The notes under the pieces are model-generated. The model was given only the letters and a program-made list of their open reading frames with translations. It did not search any database and had not been told where the DNA came from. Made by a program: the position numbers and the translations under genes. From Jackrogersella multiformis (lineage: Eukaryota > Ascomycota > Sordariomycetes > Xylariales > Hypoxylaceae), in NCBI GenBank assembly GCA_902806575.1, contig CADCXD010000008.1:2542001-2606000 (forward strand): DNA of 64,000 bases, read 5' to 3'. This document shows positions 61,017 through 64,000 of this stretch, in pieces. Within the stretch, counting starts at the first letter, position 1; every line of letters starts with the position of its first letter.

Positions 61017-62639
61017 TGCTGGTGTAATCTGCAGTCCAGATTATGCTAAGTAGGTGGGTGTGATAGCGGCTAATGAATGACGATAGTTGGTAGAAGCACG
61101 GTGACAAGTAGGTGATAGAGAACAGGTGAAAGAGATGGGGAAAAGAGAATTCTAATCCTGTTAGAATTGGATTGAGAGAATTTGGGAAAATCTTTTGACT
61201 GAAACACTGCTACTGTTGTGCTTTCCCGACGAATATGGGATACTCCTTCTAGGTATTGTGAGAATAGAATGGAAAGTTTAGACGACTTGAAGCGCCAACT
61301 CAACATCGTCTCATCCCAAGGTTTGTCATGGCATACCTTAACGAGGCAGCCTCGATGGCCAAAAGGCAGGTGCTGGGTGATTGTGTAGGTATGTTAAACA
61401 AGCTTTCTGCCTTTTGCGCCTGCCCTCCAATCTTCTGAGGGTAAGGTACCTATTCATATATGTAGTTTAGGTACTTAAAAGATAAGATCTCAGGGTCGAT
61501 GGGAATTCATAGAAACTTCTATGAGGCAACCAGGATGGATTGAATGTAATATTGACCTATAGTCGTTGAGGTACAGAACAACTTGGTTACCGTGGTATAA
61601 CTGCCTCCTATACTAGATGCCTACCTACCTAGGTAGGTAGTTGCTCGCCTCCTACCTAGGTATAAGATTAGAGAGATATAACCTCAAGTAATTTCGATCC
61701 GCGCCTGCCTAACTATAGTGAATACATATCCTCTAGATGAAGGTACAGACTGAAAATCGAGTTATAAAAGGTAGGTACGGGTAGGTGCCTATGTTTCCAC
61801 TTGGAAGTAACACTCTAGGTTTATGTTTGCGTGATACGATTATGACGTGAAGAGATCGAGAGCTATTTCCAAGATGTGAGCAGGCATTCGAGGAACGCTT
61901 TCCTCGGGAATGTTATGATATTGTTCCAATAGGAGGTGCCCAGGTGGGCGAGGTATGCTTGGTGGTTTCCCAAAGACTTCTAAAGGTTCCTCAAACTCAA
62001 CCTTGGGAGGCAATTGGAACACTGACATATTCTAGTTACCTGGGTACATTAACTATATGTAGTATGGTAAAGTGACAAAAAGGGGGTGATCCTTTCGGTC
62101 TTCACCTCCGAGAAATTATTAGGCGAGTTGCATGAATCCATAGGTCTAGCAAACTGGTTCTTAAGTGAAACTGAATCATGGTACACTTGCACTTGTTTAG
62201 GGACTTCATGCTACTACCGAAATTTACTAGATTCTGGTAGTGATGAATAATATATCGTGCTATTTGCTCAACTAGGACGATATAGGTGAACTACCTATTC
62301 CGAGCCCGAACCACTCAATAACTACCTAGGTAACTAGGTAAGTAGACAGTAAAGACTAGGTAGACATATACTATTGATCAGTTACATATCGCGTCCGTAG
62401 ATGTGTATTGTAGAAACCTCTTCCATTGTAATTGTCTAGAAAAGCAATTTCACGAGAGGGAATCTTTGAGTTTGCGATCGACCAGAGGTAAACTCGGACT
62501 GAAGTAATACGCCCGCTAGAAAGACTCAATATATATTGTAGTCAATGTTTATAGTATCCTAACCGTATCGACAATATGATCCAAGAGGGAGGCGGGGCGA
62601 AAAATTCGTCAATCATCAATTCGGTCCAGCTGTACCTGA
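61017..62639. other. gene-free interval upstream of repeat-protein gene
   Basis: Promoter side of the large repeat protein and spacer to the EI24-type gene. TACCTAGGTA motifs are dense at 61620-61665 and 62320-62345. Only the short frame at 61840-62028 is protein-like. Confidence 0.5.
61840..62028 (-). CDS. possible small proline-rich protein, 62 residues
   Basis: A single-exon frame with an ATG at 62028 and stop at 61840. It reads MSVFQLPPKVEFEEPLEVFG, then PRPPGHLLLEQYHNIPEESV. The composition is balanced and protein-like, unlike the AT-rich noise around it. I do not recognise it and it may be chance or one exon of a longer gene. Confidence 0.3.
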   Translation of the reverse strand: MSVFQLPPKVEFEEPLEVFGKPPSIPRPPGHLLLEQYHNIPEESVPRMPAHILEIALDLFTS

Positions 62640-63637
62640 TTATACAGGATTGTCCACATATGGTGGAGGAGGCTCGTCAGGGTTATACTCCTGTGAATCT
62701 ATTGGAACAGCAGCAGAAGGGGCGGTAACAACGATAGGAGGTCTTCTCGCCTGTTCCTCGAGCTTGGCCGTCCAGAGCGCTGCGCCTGTCGTCGAAGTCA
62801 ACAGAAAGAAGAAAGAGAGGATGGGTATGAGCCCGAGTATCATCGCTATGGTGCCGAACCACGTATACTCCCACATTCTATTTCTGATCTCAGTTTTGCG
62901 CTCCTTCTTTGTTAAGCCCCTTAGCTCGAACCATCTATAGTGTGCAAACGTTCCTAATCGTGCGCCGGTGATTATGATGAAAGCCGGGGTTCCAACGTAA
63001 GGGATGAGGTTGAGAGGTAAGAATATAATCAGCTCGACGATCTGTATTAAGCTCCATGGCTGGTAGACGGCGGAGCTTGTCGGTTTTCCGAGCTTCTTGA
63101 CGGAACTGGCTGCATCAAGGAAGAGGAGTCGGTGCGGCGCAACAAGGCTGTCGAGGCCTTTGTCGAGGAGGGTTGCCTAGTCACTGTCAGTCAGTATATA
63201 ATTCTGCGACCAAGTCATTTCCAAGAAGTTCCAAGATTCAAGATCTATGGCTATCTTCGTAGAGAAGAGAGACCTACATCAAAAACATCCACGCGACATT
63301 CATCGACAAAAAAGCCCTCGAATAAGCCTTGAATGATGACTAAGCCTTCGCCTAAGACCAGCACCACCGCGTTGATCCACGCGCCCCAACCGTGAAATAT
63401 GGCCAAGAAGGCATACTGAGGCAAAAATGCGAACGTAAAAAGGATCGCGTACACTAGGAACGAGATGAGGGAGAGCGGAAGTAGTCGACTGACGAACAGA
63501 GGGTAATATGCTGGATGACGTAAGAAGTAATAGATGCCTCGAAGAGGGTACGAGGCTGCACGCAACGCTCGTGAGATATAGGAGACGGGCCGTTCTAGCG
63601 GCCGCGTAGGTCGAGGGAGGTTGGTTTGGGAGTCCAT
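62640..63637 (-). CDS. EI24-type multi-pass membrane protein
   Basis: Two exons (63637-63278 and 63176-62640) give 298 residues; the intron is 101 nt and falls at FD|ATLLDKGL. The family (EI24, related to yeast Rrt8/Lds1/Lds2 and bacterial CysZ) has several membrane helices; the animal member is an ER protein, while the yeast members act at lipid droplets and the spore wall. Likely helices are YYPLFVSRLLPLSLISFLVY through FTFAFLPQYAFLAIFHGW, INAVVLVLGEGLVIIQGLF, IQIVELIIFLPLNLIPYVGT and YTWFGTIAMILGLIPILSFF. The cytosolic tail is acidic and proline-rich (EYNPDEPPPPYVDN), with a PPPY motif that could recruit a WW-domain ubiquitin ligase. Family is confident; role in this fungus is inferred. 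Confidence 0.85.
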
Positions 63638-64000
63638 AGCATGATTGATCGAGATACTAAAGGATAAGCACAGTGATTACCGAGAGTTCTAAGGTTGTCA
63701 GCCTGTTCTTGAGAAGTGTTGTAACAGGTAGGGTTAGAGATTTGGCCGAATGCAGTAAGACGATAACGGCAGCCTTAATCGATAAGGAGTCCCGGTAAAA
63801 GCTTTATGCAGGTACGAAGTACACGGGTACATTACTCCGCACCCATCAGCCAGCCCATGTGGGGATGATAAGATAAGATTAGATAAGATTTACGGAATGG
63901 AAAAGAAACAACATCATCTGCCAACTCTATGAGTCGATGTGTGATGAAGTATCAACAATAGACTTCTGTAAGAATATCACTTATTTGATGTATCAAATCA
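63638..64000. other. right window edge
   Basis: Upstream flank of the EI24-type gene. I see nothing coding. A tandem TAAGATTAGATAAGATTTA-like repeat of AGATAAGATT sits near 63865-63892. Confidence 0.5.

Overview
This window looks like a piece of nuclear genome from a filamentous ascomycete, most likely a sordariomycete. The evidence is: many short GT-AG introns (about 41 to 160 nt, mostly 49-80) in recognisable eukaryotic genes; families typical of moulds (a HET-domain protein, an ApsB/Mto1-like microtubule-organising protein, an MCT-type MFS carrier, large glycine/serine-rich secreted proteins); and gene-free stretches dotted with the palindrome-rich TACCTAGGTA motif. The species cannot be told from the sequence alone. 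All gene models were spliced by hand from frame continuity and family similarity; no search was run.

Layout. 2.2-3.0 kb: GAR1 (H/ACA snoRNP), plus strand. 4.6-7.4 kb: SLM1-like PH/F-BAR protein, minus. 9.7-11.4 kb: LDB17, minus. 12.7-14.9 kb: a broken HET-domain gene, minus. 17.1-21.5 kb: the exportin MSN5 with ten introns, minus. 22.7-24.0 kb: DPH7, minus. 24.9-26.0 kb: a DUF1917/UPF0696 protein, plus. 26.5-27.1 kb: NAA30 (NatC catalytic subunit), minus. 28.2-30.1 kb: LRO1 (PDAT), plus. 30.9-32.4 kb: TAN1, plus. 33.6-37.7 kb: ApsB-like CM1 coiled-coil protein, minus. 38.7-40.9 kb: an FBXO21-like F-box protein, plus. 42.3-45.7 kb: UTP22, minus. 46.5-48.1 kb: succinyl-CoA:3-ketoacid CoA-transferase, plus. 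48.5-50.0 kb: an unrecognised conserved-looking protein, plus. 51.2-52.4 kb: a small secreted protein, minus. 53.2-54.8 kb: an MFS carrier, minus. 56.5-61.0 kb: a 1398-residue secreted repeat protein, minus. 62.6-63.6 kb: an EI24-type membrane protein, minus.

The left two thirds is mostly housekeeping: ribosome biogenesis (GAR1, UTP22), translation and protein modification (DPH7, NAA30, TAN1), trafficking and cortex (MSN5, SLM1, LDB17), microtubule organisation (ApsB-like) and lipid or ketoacid metabolism (LRO1, SCOT). These genes are not an operon and share no obvious pathway. The HET relic sits in AT-rich sequence and looks like an accessory insertion or decayed gene. The right end (51-62 kb) has more secreted and surface-type genes with wide gaps. 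The most unusual features are the large repeat protein with its cysteine-bearing C-terminal module, the disabled HET gene, sharp GC-rich blocks at the 3' ends of several genes, and the dispersed palindromic intergenic motif.
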